64,000 nucleotides of DNA, from assembly GCA_017478965.1 (NCBI GenBank), contig JAFVCV010000047.1, positions 94,790-158,789 of the forward strand. The letters run 5' to 3'. The position numbers and the translations under genes were made by a program. The stretch's first letter is position 1. Every line of letters starts with the position of its first letter. Positions 1 through 9,300 of this stretch are shown here, one piece after another. The DNA comes from Ruminococcus sp. (GTDB taxonomy: Bacteria > Bacillota > Clostridia > Oscillospirales > Ruminococcaceae). The notes beneath the pieces are model-generated. The model searched no databases, was not told where the DNA came from, and saw nothing but the letters and a program-made list of their open reading frames with translations.

Positions 1-994
1 TATACTCAGCAAGCTGCGCCTTGGAAAGCTCAGTCTCGTAGAAGAATTTATAGCTGCCCGAATGTTTCACGTTTATCCTGAAAATGATTATCAGTATCAC
101 CGACGCCACAATGCAGGCGCCTGCCAGGAGCTGTGAGACTCTGATCTGTCCGATATAGAGCGAGTCGGTCCTCAGGCCCTCGATGAAAAATCTTCCCAGG
201 CCGTACCAGAAGGTATATAGCAAAAATACCTCGCCGTCGAACCTGCGGTGCTTGAAATAGAAATGCAAAAGCAGGAACCCTAAGAAACACCACAGGCTCT
301 CGTAAAGAAAGCAGGGGTGTATAGGCGAATAAGCGTCGATGCTCCCCAAGCTGTCATAATGGCTGTCGATAAATCTGGCAGTGGTCCAGGATATCATTCC
401 CCAGGGCTTGTCGGTGTTGGTGCCGAAAGCCTCCTGGTTAAAGAAATTGCCCCATCTGCCTATGCACTGCCCTATGAGAAAGCAGGGTGCCGTAACGTCC
501 AGCATGGCCGTCAGCCTGAGTTTTCTCAGCTTGACTATTATGCCGCCTACCAGTATGGCGCCGATAAGGCCGCCGTAGATAGCCAGTCCCCCGTCCCGGA
601 CCTTGAAAAAGTCCGACATGGTGACGCCTTCGCTGTTAAAGATGACATAATAGAGCCTTGCGCCCAGGATCGCTCCGATTATGCCCCCTATGACTGCATC
701 CGTGGCCCTGTCCGGGTCTATGCCGCAGGACTTCATCTTTCTGAATCCATAGATCATTGCCAGAAGTATCCCCAGGCCGATGAGCATACCGTACCAGTAG
801 ATATTGATCTCCCTGCCGAATAATCTCAGTGTTATCAGCACCCTGTCGATGCTTATGCCCTCTCTGAGGATATTGTCGCCGCTGCCGAAATTCGGGAAAT
901 AGACCTTGCTAGGGTCGCTCCTCAGTTTTTCTCTCATGTCAGCGGTGCTGTCTGCCAGTGTGGCCGCCGACAGCATCGTGCTGTAAATATCCAT
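1..994 (-). CDS. lgt: Prolipoprotein diacylglyceryl transferase (partial, 3' end outside window)
   Basis: The enzyme moves diacylglycerol from phosphatidylglycerol to the lipobox cysteine of prolipoproteins in the cytoplasmic membrane. The frame is open from an ATG at 994 to the left edge (331 codons, no stop), so the C-terminus is missing. The Lgt signature is visible (GRWGNFFNQEAFG), preceded by GGLAIYGGLIGA and followed by several hydrophobic segments. The roughly 60 residues before the first clear membrane helix are longer than in typical Lgt proteins; an internal start is possible, but no better one was seen. The window encodes several lipobox proteins that would be substrates. Antisense frames in this stretch are shadows. 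Confidence 0.93.
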   Translation of the reverse strand, partial: MDIYSTMLSAATLADSTADMREKLRSDPSKVYFPNFGSGDNILREGISIDRVLITLRLFGREINIYWYGMLIGLGILLAMIYGFRKMKSCGIDPDRATDAVIGGIIGAILGARLYYVIFNSEGVTMSDFFKVRDGGLAIYGGLIGAILVGGIIVKLRKLRLTAMLDVTAPCFLIGQCIGRWGNFFNQEAFGTNTDKPWGMISWTTARFIDSHYDSLGSIDAYSPIHPCFLYESLWCFLGFLLLHFYFKHRRFDGEVFLLYTFWYGLGRFFIEGLRTDSLYIGQIRVSQLLAGACIVASVILIIIFRINVKHSGSYKFFYETELSKAQLAEY

Positions 995-1012
995 TTTACC
1001 TTGCTCCTAACA

Positions 1013-2332
1013 TTAGTTTTTTTCCTGTCCCTGCATCCCTTCACCCAGGGAGCTTTCTATAATGGAGATAGCCGACTTTTCCGGATCGAACATGGTATCA
1101 AGGGCCTTCATACAGTCCTCCACTGTGAGCTTTGACAGTGCCTCGGCGTCGTCGAAGACTGCGGTGCCGTTGAAATAGCTGTCCACCATGCTGTCCGCAC
1201 AGTTCTCCACATTGTTAAGGCTCCTTATATAGCTGCCATACCTGGCCTTCTTTATGACGCTGAACTCCTCCTCGTCAAAGCCTTCCTGCTTTATGCGCTC
1301 TATCTCGGCGCAGAGCCTTCTGAACACTTCGTCCGGGTCCCTGGACTCTCCGCTGATGATGCAGCTGAAATAGCTGCCGCTGCCGGAGAACACGCTGTAG
1401 CCCAGCTGAGAATTTATCAGTCCCTCATCGAACATCTCCTGATAAAGTCTGGAGGTAGAACCTATGAGCAGCTGCAATACCACCCTTGCTGCGGCGGTCC
1501 GGTATTCATACTCCAGTCCGCTGCAAGGCTCTGACTTAAAGCCTATATCGAATATCGGCAGCCCGATAGGGAATTTGTCAACTACCCTCTTCTGAGCTAC
1601 ACCCTCCGGCTCCTGCGGGAACCTGGTCTCCAGGTCCTGGTCCTCTGCCGGGATAAGCAGCCTGTCACAGATCTCCTCCACCTTGTCGATGTCCACATTG
1701 CCTGCGATGCTAAGCACCATATTGTGCAGATTGTAGAAGGTGTGATAGCAGTCATAAAGCAGCTCCGGAGTTATCTGTGCGATGGACTCCACAGTGCCTG
1801 CTATGTCTATCCTTACGGGGTGTTCAACATAAAGCGCCTTCAGCAGATCAAAATAGCTTTTGCGAAAAGGCGAGTCCTCCCCCATCTTTATCTCCTGTGC
1901 GATTATCCCCTGCTCCTTGTCCACATTCTCCTGGGTGAAATATGGTTTCTGCACGAAGTCCAAAAGTATCTCCAGGGCCTGCTCCCAGTTTTCTGCGGTG
2001 GAAAAGGTATAGGCAGTCTCATCGAAGGAGGTGAAGGCGTTGGCAGAAGCGCCGGTGGCGGCGTAAAGATCAAAGACGTCCGTATCCTCATTCTCGAAGA
2101 GCTTGTGCTCAAGATAATGGGCTATGCCCTCAGGTACCTGTATGAAATCTCCGGTCTTGGCAGTTCTGAAACAGGTGTTCACTGAGCCGTATCTGGTGGC
2201 GAACAGGGCCTCTGTAGTGGAAAAGCCCGGCATGGGCCACACCAGCACATCAAGGCCGGAGAAATGGTGTATCACCGTATACTGTTCGCCGAAGCGCTCG
2301 CTCCTGACGATCTCTCTGGTACTCTTACCCAT
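1013..2332 (-). CDS. M16 family zinc peptidase, catalytic-type (YmfH-like)
   Basis: A 439-residue M16B-type peptidase. It carries the inverted zinc motif HYLEH (His72, Glu75, His76) and a downstream Glu in AQEIKM (about residue 147) as probable third ligand. The second, non-catalytic M16 half follows to about residue 420. Its start overlaps the end of the upstream M16-like gene by 8 bases, indicating translational coupling. In Bacilli and Clostridia such genes come in pairs, one with and one without the zinc motif; substrates are poorly known. No signal peptide is visible, so it probably acts in the cytoplasm. Confidence 0.9.
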   Translation of the reverse strand: MGKSTREIVRSERFGEQYTVIHHFSGLDVLVWPMPGFSTTEALFATRYGSVNTCFRTAKTGDFIQVPEGIAHYLEHKLFENEDTDVFDLYAATGASANAFTSFDETAYTFSTAENWEQALEILLDFVQKPYFTQENVDKEQGIIAQEIKMGEDSPFRKSYFDLLKALYVEHPVRIDIAGTVESIAQITPELLYDCYHTFYNLHNMVLSIAGNVDIDKVEEICDRLLIPAEDQDLETRFPQEPEGVAQKRVVDKFPIGLPIFDIGFKSEPCSGLEYEYRTAAARVVLQLLIGSTSRLYQEMFDEGLINSQLGYSVFSGSGSYFSCIISGESRDPDEVFRRLCAEIERIKQEGFDEEEFSVIKKARYGSYIRSLNNVENCADSMVDSYFNGTAVFDDAEALSKLTVEDCMKALDTMFDPEKSAISIIESSLGEGMQGQEKN

Positions 2333-3611
2333 TTCGCTCTTCCTCCTTCTCTACGGCTTTGAGTATGAACACGCTGTCAAGCTCAAAGCTCTTTGCGCAC
2401 TCCACTACCTGCTCCCTGGTCACCTTGTCTATTAGCACTGCCACCTCTTCCGGCGAATAGGAGGTCCCTCTGGTGTTCTGCACCGCATACCACCCGGCTA
2501 TATCCCACTCGGAATCGTAGTTGGACTTGAAACCGCCCTTTAACAGCAGCTTGGTGTTCTCAAGCTCCTCATCGGTGAAATCGCCCTCCTGCATGGCTCT
2601 GAGCTGCTCCATGATAGCCGCCCTGGCCTTGTCCGTATTGGCGTTGTCAAGACCGCTGTCTATGAACATGGTGCCTTTCAGCTCGGAATAAGCGCAGTCG
2701 CAGTAATAGCTCAGCGAAAGCTTTTCCCGGACGTTTGCAAAGAGCTTTGAAAACGGCGAGCCCCCCAGCATGGCCACGAACACCTTGCAAAGGTATATGT
2801 CCCTGCACTGCGACTTGAAAGCCATGAACATCTTGCTTTGTTTCAGCTCCATAGGCTCACTGACCTCGGCAGGCTCTTTTTTCAGCGGCGATGGCCTGCG
2901 GTAGCCAGGGCTGACCACGTTCTCCCTCTTTATCTTACCGAAGGCCTCGGTCAGTATCTCTACCGCCTCCGCCGCCTCGCCTCCGCCGCAGACCGTCAGC
3001 TCCATCGCTGCGCTCTTTAGCATATATCCATAACGCTCACTGAGCTCTTCTCTGGTTATCTTTTCGGCCCTCTCATAGCTCCCCAGTTCCGGCAGCGCCG
3101 CAGGCTCTCCGCTGTAGATGGTGTTCTTGGCCCTCTGGTAAGCATAGGACCTCTTGTCGTTCACAGCGGCCCTGATGTTGTCAAGCAGTTCCTGCTTTCT
3201 CAGGGCAAAATACTTTTCGCTGAAAAGCCCCTCCGTCATATCCGGCTCAAAAATGCACCTCATCAGCTCTCTCATGGCTTCACCGCTGACCTTTTCGCCG
3301 CCGATGGTGTACTTGTCAAGTATACAGCTCATGCTGAACCCCACCTGCTGAAAGTCCGAGATATTTCCCCAGGAGGTCCCTATGGAGGAGCCGTAAAGCC
3401 CTGCGAACTTCTTTGTCAGCTCGCTGCGTGACCTGATGTGGGCATTAGAGGTCATCAACAGCATTGCCGTAAGCACGTTTGCGCCGGCATTATCCTCATC
3501 TAAGGGCATACAGAACCTTATCCTTACCACATTGGCCTTGAACTTGGGATCAACTATCTCCGTCAGATAGATGCCCTCGCCTATCTTTCTTCTTTCAAAT
3601 TTCTCTATCAT
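2325..3611 (-). CDS. M16 family peptidase-like protein without zinc motif (YmfF-like)
   Basis: A 428-residue protein with the M16 fold and no HxxEH motif in the expected N-terminal position (around NVLTAMLLMTSNAHIRS). It is probably the inactive partner of the next gene, with which it overlaps by 8 bases. The pair resembles Bacillus YmfF/YmfH. It is the first gene of the pair, and an extended -10 sequence lies upstream near 3680. Function as a partner or chaperone for the active subunit is inferred from the family arrangement. Confidence 0.85.
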   Translation of the reverse strand: MIEKFERRKIGEGIYLTEIVDPKFKANVVRIRFCMPLDEDNAGANVLTAMLLMTSNAHIRSRSELTKKFAGLYGSSIGTSWGNISDFQQVGFSMSCILDKYTIGGEKVSGEAMRELMRCIFEPDMTEGLFSEKYFALRKQELLDNIRAAVNDKRSYAYQRAKNTIYSGEPAALPELGSYERAEKITREELSERYGYMLKSAAMELTVCGGGEAAEAVEILTEAFGKIKRENVVSPGYRRPSPLKKEPAEVSEPMELKQSKMFMAFKSQCRDIYLCKVFVAMLGGSPFSKLFANVREKLSLSYYCDCAYSELKGTMFIDSGLDNANTDKARAAIMEQLRAMQEGDFTDEELENTKLLLKGGFKSNYDSEWDIAGWYAVQNTRGTSYSPEEVAVLIDKVTREQVVECAKSFELDSVFILKAVEKEEERNG

Positions 3612-3677
3612 TCACATTCTCCGATCTATAGGCACGGGACAGATCCCCGCCGCCCGGTCAATTGTCATACATCTTAT

Positions 3678-3683
3678 AGTATA
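3678..3683 (-). promoter_or_regulatory. Extended -10 box upstream of the M16 pair
   Basis: On the minus strand TGCTATACT reads as an extended -10 element about 70 bases before the first M16 gene. No good -35 box is seen. Confidence 0.4.
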
Positions 3684-3729
3684 GCACAACAGCCTGAAAA
3701 ATTCCATAGATTTCACATAATTTTCATAC

Positions 3730-3897
3730 TCACGATCCCACGCTGTATTCAAAGTTCTCCCATATGATCTTTATGCCCTCGTCGGTCTCCTCCGGCAGCA
3801 GCGCCATCGCCACCAGAAGGTCCTCTCCCGTTTCCTGGTCGCACAGATGGGCGTAGTCTCCGTCTATCCTTGTGACTGTGTATATCCTGCTCTCCAT
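3730..3897 (-). CDS. Small acidic protein, DUF3006-like
   Basis: A 55-residue frame starts three bases after the dnaE stop and has a ribosome site (AGAGGATAGG) inside the dnaE end. The product begins MESRIYTVTRIDGDYAHL and contains LLPEETDEG. This resembles small beta-rich DUF3006-type proteins (RIEGD...AVLE, then a conserved LP), but the match is from memory. The tight spacing argues it is co-translated with dnaE. No catalytic residues are evident. Confidence 0.7.
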   Translation of the reverse strand: MESRIYTVTRIDGDYAHLCDQETGEDLLVAMALLPEETDEGIKIIWENFEYSVGS

Positions 3898-3899
3898 AC

Positions 3900-6800
3900 C
3901 TATCCTCTTTTCTGTGAAAATACTACATTGCGCTCTCCGGCGCAGTCTGAAAGCTCCTCCATCAGCTCTTTGCAGAGCCTTACTCTGGGAGCGCCACGCA
4001 CAGCGGTCTTCTTCTTTATATCCTCAATGTAGATCAGAAGACCCACGCCCTCTTCATCGGCGTACCTCAGGACGATATCCTTTACGGCAGGGACCTTTTC
4101 GCTGCCAGCGGACTCTATCCGCACGAATAGTTCCCTGCCCGCAAGCCTTTTCAGAAAGGCCTCCCCGGTCTCCATATCGTCTGCCATCAGCTTTGGCTCC
4201 TCATCTTCCTTCACGCTGAGCTTTCCCCAGACGTGCAGGATCTGCCGTTCTCTTATCAGTCCGGCGTTTTTCTCAAAGACCGACGGGAACACCACAGTCT
4301 CTATCTCACCCCGCTTGTCCTCCAGGGTCACAAAGCTCATCTGAGCGCCTTTTTTTGTGGTGATGTCCCTCTTCTTCGTAACCATTCCCAGAACTGCCGC
4401 CCTGACGCCTTCGGCCTTCTCTCCTGCCCCGGCTATCCTTTCCATCCCGGTTATCCTTGCCGCTTTCAGATAAGGCTCATATTCGTCCAGTGGATGGGCG
4501 GAAACATACATACCCAGGACCTCATGCTCATATTCCAGCAGCTGTCCCACCGGCAGTTCCTCCACAACGTGCAGAGGCTTGTCCATTTTTGCCGTATTTT
4601 CCTCTCCCAGGTCAGAGAAAAAGTCAAGCTGTCCCTCCAGCCTGTCCGCTGCCGAGGCGCTGACGTCCGAAAGGATATTTTCATAATTTACCAGCAGCGT
4701 GTGGCGGTTAAAGCCAAAGCAGTCGAAGGCGCCGCTTTTTATGAGTGCCTCCAGGGTCCTGCCATGGATATCCCTTCCGTTCACTCTGGTGCAGAAGTCC
4801 TGCAAGGACCGGAACTCACCTGAGGCGGCTCTTTCTTTGAGGATATTGGCAATGGCTCCCTCACCCAGGCTCTTCACTGCCAGCAGGCCGAACCTCAGCC
4901 CTTCGCCCTCAGCCACAAAGCCCCTCTCGCTCCTGTTGATATCCACAGGCAGTATCTGAGTGCGGTTCTTTCTGGCGTCTGCGATATAGGTGTAAAGCTT
5001 TTCCGTACTCTCAAGCAGTGCGTTGGTCATAAGCGCCGCCATGTACTGACGGTAATAATGGCATTTGAGATATGCCGTCCTGTAGGAAACGGTGGCATAG
5101 GCCGCCGCATGGGCCTTGTTGAATGCGTAGTTGGCAAAGGCTGTCATCTCGTCAAAAAGCTCATTGGCCACCCTCTCCGGGACCCCTCTTGCGACCGCCC
5201 CGCAGCACTCCTTATCGCCGTAGATGAACGCCTGACGTTCGGCCTCCAGAGCCGCAGCCTTTTTCTTCGACATGGCTCTTCTCACCAGGTCCGCCCGGCC
5301 GAAGGAATAGCCTGCCAGAGTTCTGAATATCTGCATGACCTGCTCCTGATAGACTATACAGCCGTAGGTCACTTCAAGTATGTCTTTTAAAAGCGGGTGC
5401 TTGTATCTGACCCTGCTGGGGTCGTGGCGGCAGCTTATATAATTGCCGATAGAGTCCATAGGCCCTGGTCTGTAAAGGGAGATAGCCGCAATAAGGTCCT
5501 CTATGCCCGTGGGCCTCAGTCTCATTATCACCGAGGTCATGCCGCCGCTCTCGAACTGGAAGACCCCCTCGGTCTTCCCCATGGAGAGCATATCGTAGAC
5601 CGCCCTGTCCTCTAAGCTTATCTTCTCGATATCGAAGTCAGGCTCTGTCTTGTGTATCTCCTCTACGCAGTGCTTTATTATGGTAAGGTTTCTCAGTCCC
5701 AGGAAGTCTATTTTTAAAAGCCCCAGCCTTTCCAGCAGGGTCATGGTATACTGTGTTGAGACTGCTCCGTCCCTGGCGTAGAGGGGCACGTATCTGTCCA
5801 CCGGCTCCTTGGTTATGACCACGCCCGCCGCATGGGTTGAAACGTTCCTTGGCAGGCCCTCTATCTTCATGGCGGTATTTATTATCCTTCGCATGAGAGG
5901 GTCCCCCTGGTAAAGCTCCCTAGCCTCCGGGATATGCTCTACGGAATAGGAGAGCGGCTTGTCCCTTACCACCGCCTTCGCCAGGATATCCCCGGTGCGG
6001 TATGGCTCGCCCATTGCCCTGGCAGCGTCCCTGACGGCCTGCTTGGGGCCCATGGTGCCGAATGTGGCTATCTGCGCCACGTGGTCTGCGCCGTACTTTC
6101 TCACCACATAGTCTATGACCTGCTGCCTGCCCTCCATGCAGAAATCTATGTCGAAATCCGGCATGGTCTGCCTTTCAGGATTAAGGAACCGCTCAAAGAC
6201 CAGCTGGTATCTCAGCGGGTCGATGCCGGTTATGCCTATGCAGTAGGCGCACAGGCTGGCCGCACCGGAACCTCTTCCCGGCCCTACCGGTATGCCCTGG
6301 CTCTTGGCGTAGTTTATAAAATCCCAGACGATGAGATAATAGTCCGTATACCCCATGGAGGTTATGACCCAGAGCTCATATTCCAGCCTTTCTCTTAATT
6401 CGTCGGTAACAGTGCCGTAAAGCCTTTCAAGTCCCTCATAGCACATATCCCTGAGAAATCTCTCGTGGTCAGTGACGCCCTTTATGTCGATATAGGGCAG
6501 CACGGTGTTGCCGAACTCTATCTTCACACTGCACCGCTCTGCTATCCTCACCGTGTTCTCCACAGCCCCCGGCAGGGCGCCGAAAAGCTCTTCCATCTCC
6601 TCTGCTGACTTCACATAGAATTCGTCCGTGGGAAATTCGATAGCCGGATCGTCCACCGTGGTCTGGGTAGAAATGCACATCAGCACCTTCTGTGCCTCTG
6701 CGTCCTCCCGCCTGAGATAGTGGCAGTCATTGGTGGCGCAAAGGGGTATGCCTGTCTCTCTTGAAAGCCTGATGAGAAGTGGGTCGAGTCTCTTCTCGTC

Positions 6801-7343
6801 TGCTGACAGATGGTCCTGTATCTCCAGAAAATAATTACCCTCACCGAAAATGTCCCTGTATAACAGGGCAGTTTCCTTTGCCCCCTCATAGTTTCCCTCG
6901 CTGAGCTTTCTGGGCACCTCCCCCGCAAGACAGGCCGAAAGGCATATCAGCCCCCGGCTGTACTCTCTCAAAAGCTCCAAATCGACTCTTGGCTTATTGT
7001 AGAACCCCTCGGTGTAGGAAAGGCTCACCAGCTTTATGAGGTTTTTATAGCCCTCGTTGTTCTCGCAAAGCAGTATAAGATGATAGGGTTTCTGCCCGTT
7101 CCCGCCGTACCTGTCGTGCCTGCTGCCGGGCGCCACATAGACCTCGCAGCCTATTATGGGCTTTATCCCATTCTCCATGCAGGCGTTGTAAAATTCCACC
7201 GCACCGAACATATTCCCATGGTCGGTGATGGCAGCCGCCTGCTGACCAAGCTCTTTTAAACGCAAAACAAGCTCCTTGATGGGGCAGGCGCCGTCAAGGA
7301 GCGAGTATTCAGTATGAAGATGCAGATGTACGAAATCAGTCAT
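3900..7343 (-). CDS. dnaE: DNA polymerase III subunit alpha, DnaE type
   Basis: A 1147-residue replicative polymerase subunit. The N-terminal PHP domain begins HLHLHTEYSLLDGA. The polymerase core has the catalytic PDFDIDF motif near residue 395. Helix-hairpin-helix and OB-fold regions fill the C-terminal third (the segment with VLGMVTKKRDITTKKG). Length and order fit DnaE, not the exonuclease-bearing PolC. It follows whiA by about 100 bases containing a possible internal promoter, and a tiny gene follows directly. Confidence 0.97.
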   Translation of the reverse strand: MTDFVHLHLHTEYSLLDGACPIKELVLRLKELGQQAAAITDHGNMFGAVEFYNACMENGIKPIIGCEVYVAPGSRHDRYGGNGQKPYHLILLCENNEGYKNLIKLVSLSYTEGFYNKPRVDLELLREYSRGLICLSACLAGEVPRKLSEGNYEGAKETALLYRDIFGEGNYFLEIQDHLSADEKRLDPLLIRLSRETGIPLCATNDCHYLRREDAEAQKVLMCISTQTTVDDPAIEFPTDEFYVKSAEEMEELFGALPGAVENTVRIAERCSVKIEFGNTVLPYIDIKGVTDHERFLRDMCYEGLERLYGTVTDELRERLEYELWVITSMGYTDYYLIVWDFINYAKSQGIPVGPGRGSGAASLCAYCIGITGIDPLRYQLVFERFLNPERQTMPDFDIDFCMEGRQQVIDYVVRKYGADHVAQIATFGTMGPKQAVRDAARAMGEPYRTGDILAKAVVRDKPLSYSVEHIPEARELYQGDPLMRRIINTAMKIEGLPRNVSTHAAGVVITKEPVDRYVPLYARDGAVSTQYTMTLLERLGLLKIDFLGLRNLTIIKHCVEEIHKTEPDFDIEKISLEDRAVYDMLSMGKTEGVFQFESGGMTSVIMRLRPTGIEDLIAAISLYRPGPMDSIGNYISCRHDPSRVRYKHPLLKDILEVTYGCIVYQEQVMQIFRTLAGYSFGRADLVRRAMSKKKAAALEAERQAFIYGDKECCGAVARGVPERVANELFDEMTAFANYAFNKAHAAAYATVSYRTAYLKCHYYRQYMAALMTNALLESTEKLYTYIADARKNRTQILPVDINRSERGFVAEGEGLRFGLLAVKSLGEGAIANILKERAASGEFRSLQDFCTRVNGRDIHGRTLEALIKSGAFDCFGFNRHTLLVNYENILSDVSASAADRLEGQLDFFSDLGEENTAKMDKPLHVVEELPVGQLLEYEHEVLGMYVSAHPLDEYEPYLKAARITGMERIAGAGEKAEGVRAAVLGMVTKKRDITTKKGAQMSFVTLEDKRGEIETVVFPSVFEKNAGLIRERQILHVWGKLSVKEDEEPKLMADDMETGEAFLKRLAGRELFVRIESAGSEKVPAVKDIVLRYADEEGVGLLIYIEDIKKKTAVRGAPRVRLCKELMEELSDCAGERNVVFSQKRG

Positions 7344-7418
7344 TTTTCCCTCTCGTTTCCGCCCTTTCCAGGGCTGTCAAAAATACCGTGATATCCAGTG
7401 AAAGACCGCTCTACGGTA

Positions 7419-7424
7419 AGTATA
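7419..7424 (-). promoter_or_regulatory. Possible dnaE promoter (extended -10)
   Basis: In the 102-base gap between whiA and dnaE the minus strand reads TGCTATACT, the same extended -10 string as upstream of the M16 pair. No clear -35 box, so confidence is limited. Confidence 0.4.
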
Positions 7425-7445
7425 GCACAGCCTATGGGGAATATT

Positions 7446-8378
7446 TTACCCTTGTCCCTTCTGCTTTCTTATCTTCTCGGCTATCTCTGCTATGCGGGCC
7501 AGCCTGTGATTTGCCCCGGACCTTGATATGGGCGGGTCCATCATAGCCCCCAGCTCTTTCAAGCTTATGTCCCGGTTGTCGTACCTCAGCTCCGCTATCT
7601 CCCTCAGGTTGTCCGGCAAGGCCCCAAGACCCATGGTAGAATCTATCAGCTCGATGTCCGCCGCCTGCCTCTCCCCGGCCTTCATGGTCTTGTCCAGATT
7701 GGCGTTCTCACAGTTCATGGCACGGTTTATGCGGTTTCGCATATCCTTCTCGATCTTGACGTTCATAAGCTCGATGGCCGCCATGCCTGCTCCCATCAGG
7801 GTCAGCATATCTATGATGTTCTCGCTCTCCTTGATATAGACTATCTGTGAATTCTTCCGCTCGATATGCTTTGGCACTATGCCATAGGTATCTATCAGCA
7901 AAAGCCCCAGGTCGTTGCAAAGGTCGAGAGTTGGCATGACGAATTCCATATGATACTTCTTCTCCGGGTTGTTGACCGACCCGCAGGCCAGGAATATCCC
8001 CCCAATAAGGTTGGGTATGAACTTCTCCTTAGGCAGGTATTCCTCCGTCAGCCTCCGGCTCTCGTCTATGCCGAAGTAGTCAAGAAGGAAGATCCTCTGC
8101 CCCCTGTCCTCTACGGTCAGGCTGAAAAGGGTCACTCCGTTTTTGCGCTCTGCCTCGGTGACAGTGACGGCCTCCTCGTCCTCCAGGATCCTGCCGGCAT
8201 TTTTTGCAAAGAACTCCGACACCTGCCTGTTCTCCGTCAGAAAAAGTATCTCCCTGTCGCTCAGCACATTGCAGCAGCAAAGCATACCCATCAGACAGGC
8301 GTCAGCCTTCTGCCGGGAATTGATCTTCTCTATGACCTCCGCCTTGGCATTGTAAGAAAATGATTGTTCCTCCATCAT
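7446..8378 (-). CDS. whiA: DNA-binding protein WhiA
   Basis: A 310-residue WhiA homologue: an N-terminal LAGLIDADG-like domain (without nuclease function in this family) and a C-terminal helix-turn-helix (region LKELGAMMDPPISRSGANHRLARI). In Bacillus WhiA influences cell division and chromosome segregation; in actinobacteria it is a sporulation regulator. The position directly after rapZ in a minus-strand operon is the standard Firmicute order. Confidence 0.95.
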   Translation of the reverse strand: MMEEQSFSYNAKAEVIEKINSRQKADACLMGMLCCCNVLSDREILFLTENRQVSEFFAKNAGRILEDEEAVTVTEAERKNGVTLFSLTVEDRGQRIFLLDYFGIDESRRLTEEYLPKEKFIPNLIGGIFLACGSVNNPEKKYHMEFVMPTLDLCNDLGLLLIDTYGIVPKHIERKNSQIVYIKESENIIDMLTLMGAGMAAIELMNVKIEKDMRNRINRAMNCENANLDKTMKAGERQAADIELIDSTMGLGALPDNLREIAELRYDNRDISLKELGAMMDPPISRSGANHRLARIAEIAEKIRKQKGQG

Positions 8379-8410
8379 AGATCACCTTCTTCGCCGGCAG
8401 CGCCGGCCCT

Positions 8411-9271
8411 TTACTTCTTGTCTATATCCCTGTGGGTGACTCTTATTGTCCTCCCCATATCCGTCAGGTGCTTTGCCAGCTCCTGTGCGAAGGTGACGCT
8501 GCGGTGCTTTCCGCCCGTGCAGCCGAAGGCTATGACCAGCTGCGCCTTGCCCTCCTTCTCATAAAGGGGCATGAGAAAGTCTATCAGATCGCACAGCTTT
8601 TTCAGCAGCTCCCTGGCCTCGCCGAACTTCATCACGTAATCCGCCACCTCTTTGTTGAGGCCGGTCTTCGTCTTCAGCTCCGCCACATAAAACGGGTTCG
8701 GCAGGCACCTTACGTCAAAGGTCAGATCGGCGTCGTTCATGACTCCGTACTTGAACCCAAAGCTCCTTACGTCTACCCTCATGGCCGAAACGCCCTCTCC
8801 TAAGAAGATGGAATACATCCTCTCCTTGAACTCCGCCGTAGAGCTGTTGGTCGTGTCGATGTAGTAATCCACCCGGTCCTTTATGGTGGTCAGCATCTCC
8901 CTCTCGGTGCTGATAGCGGTCCTTATATTGCCGTAGCTCACCTCGTCAAGGGGATGTTTTCTCCTGGTCTCCTTATACCTGCGGATTATTGCGTCGTCTG
9001 AGCAGTCCAGATAAAGTATCTTCACCTTTACCCCCATGCTCCTTATATCCGTTATGGCGTCCCTGAGCTTTAAAAACAGGTCGCCCCCACGGACATCCGC
9101 CACAAAAGCCACCTTCTCGATCTTGCCCTCAGACTGCCCGCAGATCTCCGCAAATTTCACCATCAGCTCCGGCGGCATATTATCCACGCAGTAGTAGCCT
9201 ATATCCTCCAGCACGTTCACCGCCGTAGACTTTCCTGAACCGGACATACCGGTCACTATAACAAATTCCAT
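8411..9271 (-). CDS. rapZ: RNase adapter / nucleotide-binding protein RapZ (YvcJ)
   Basis: A 286-residue P-loop protein with Walker A GMSGSGKS at residues 8-15 and the RapZ C-terminal signature (FGCTGGKHRSV). It binds nucleotides; in enterobacteria it guides RNase E to small RNAs, in Bacillus YvcJ affects competence. The start is supported by the conserved MEFVIVTGMSGSGKS opening. It lies between murB and whiA. Confidence 0.95.
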   Translation of the reverse strand: MEFVIVTGMSGSGKSTAVNVLEDIGYYCVDNMPPELMVKFAEICGQSEGKIEKVAFVADVRGGDLFLKLRDAITDIRSMGVKVKILYLDCSDDAIIRRYKETRRKHPLDEVSYGNIRTAISTEREMLTTIKDRVDYYIDTTNSSTAEFKERMYSIFLGEGVSAMRVDVRSFGFKYGVMNDADLTFDVRCLPNPFYVAELKTKTGLNKEVADYVMKFGEARELLKKLCDLIDFLMPLYEKEGKAQLVIAFGCTGGKHRSVTFAQELAKHLTDMGRTIRVTHRDIDKK

Positions 9272-9300
9272 ACCAAAACTTCTTTCTCTGACTGTTGCTG

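Noticed and set aside
317-823. Long plus-strand open frame
   Set aside because: It is antisense to the well-supported lgt gene and shows no family features.
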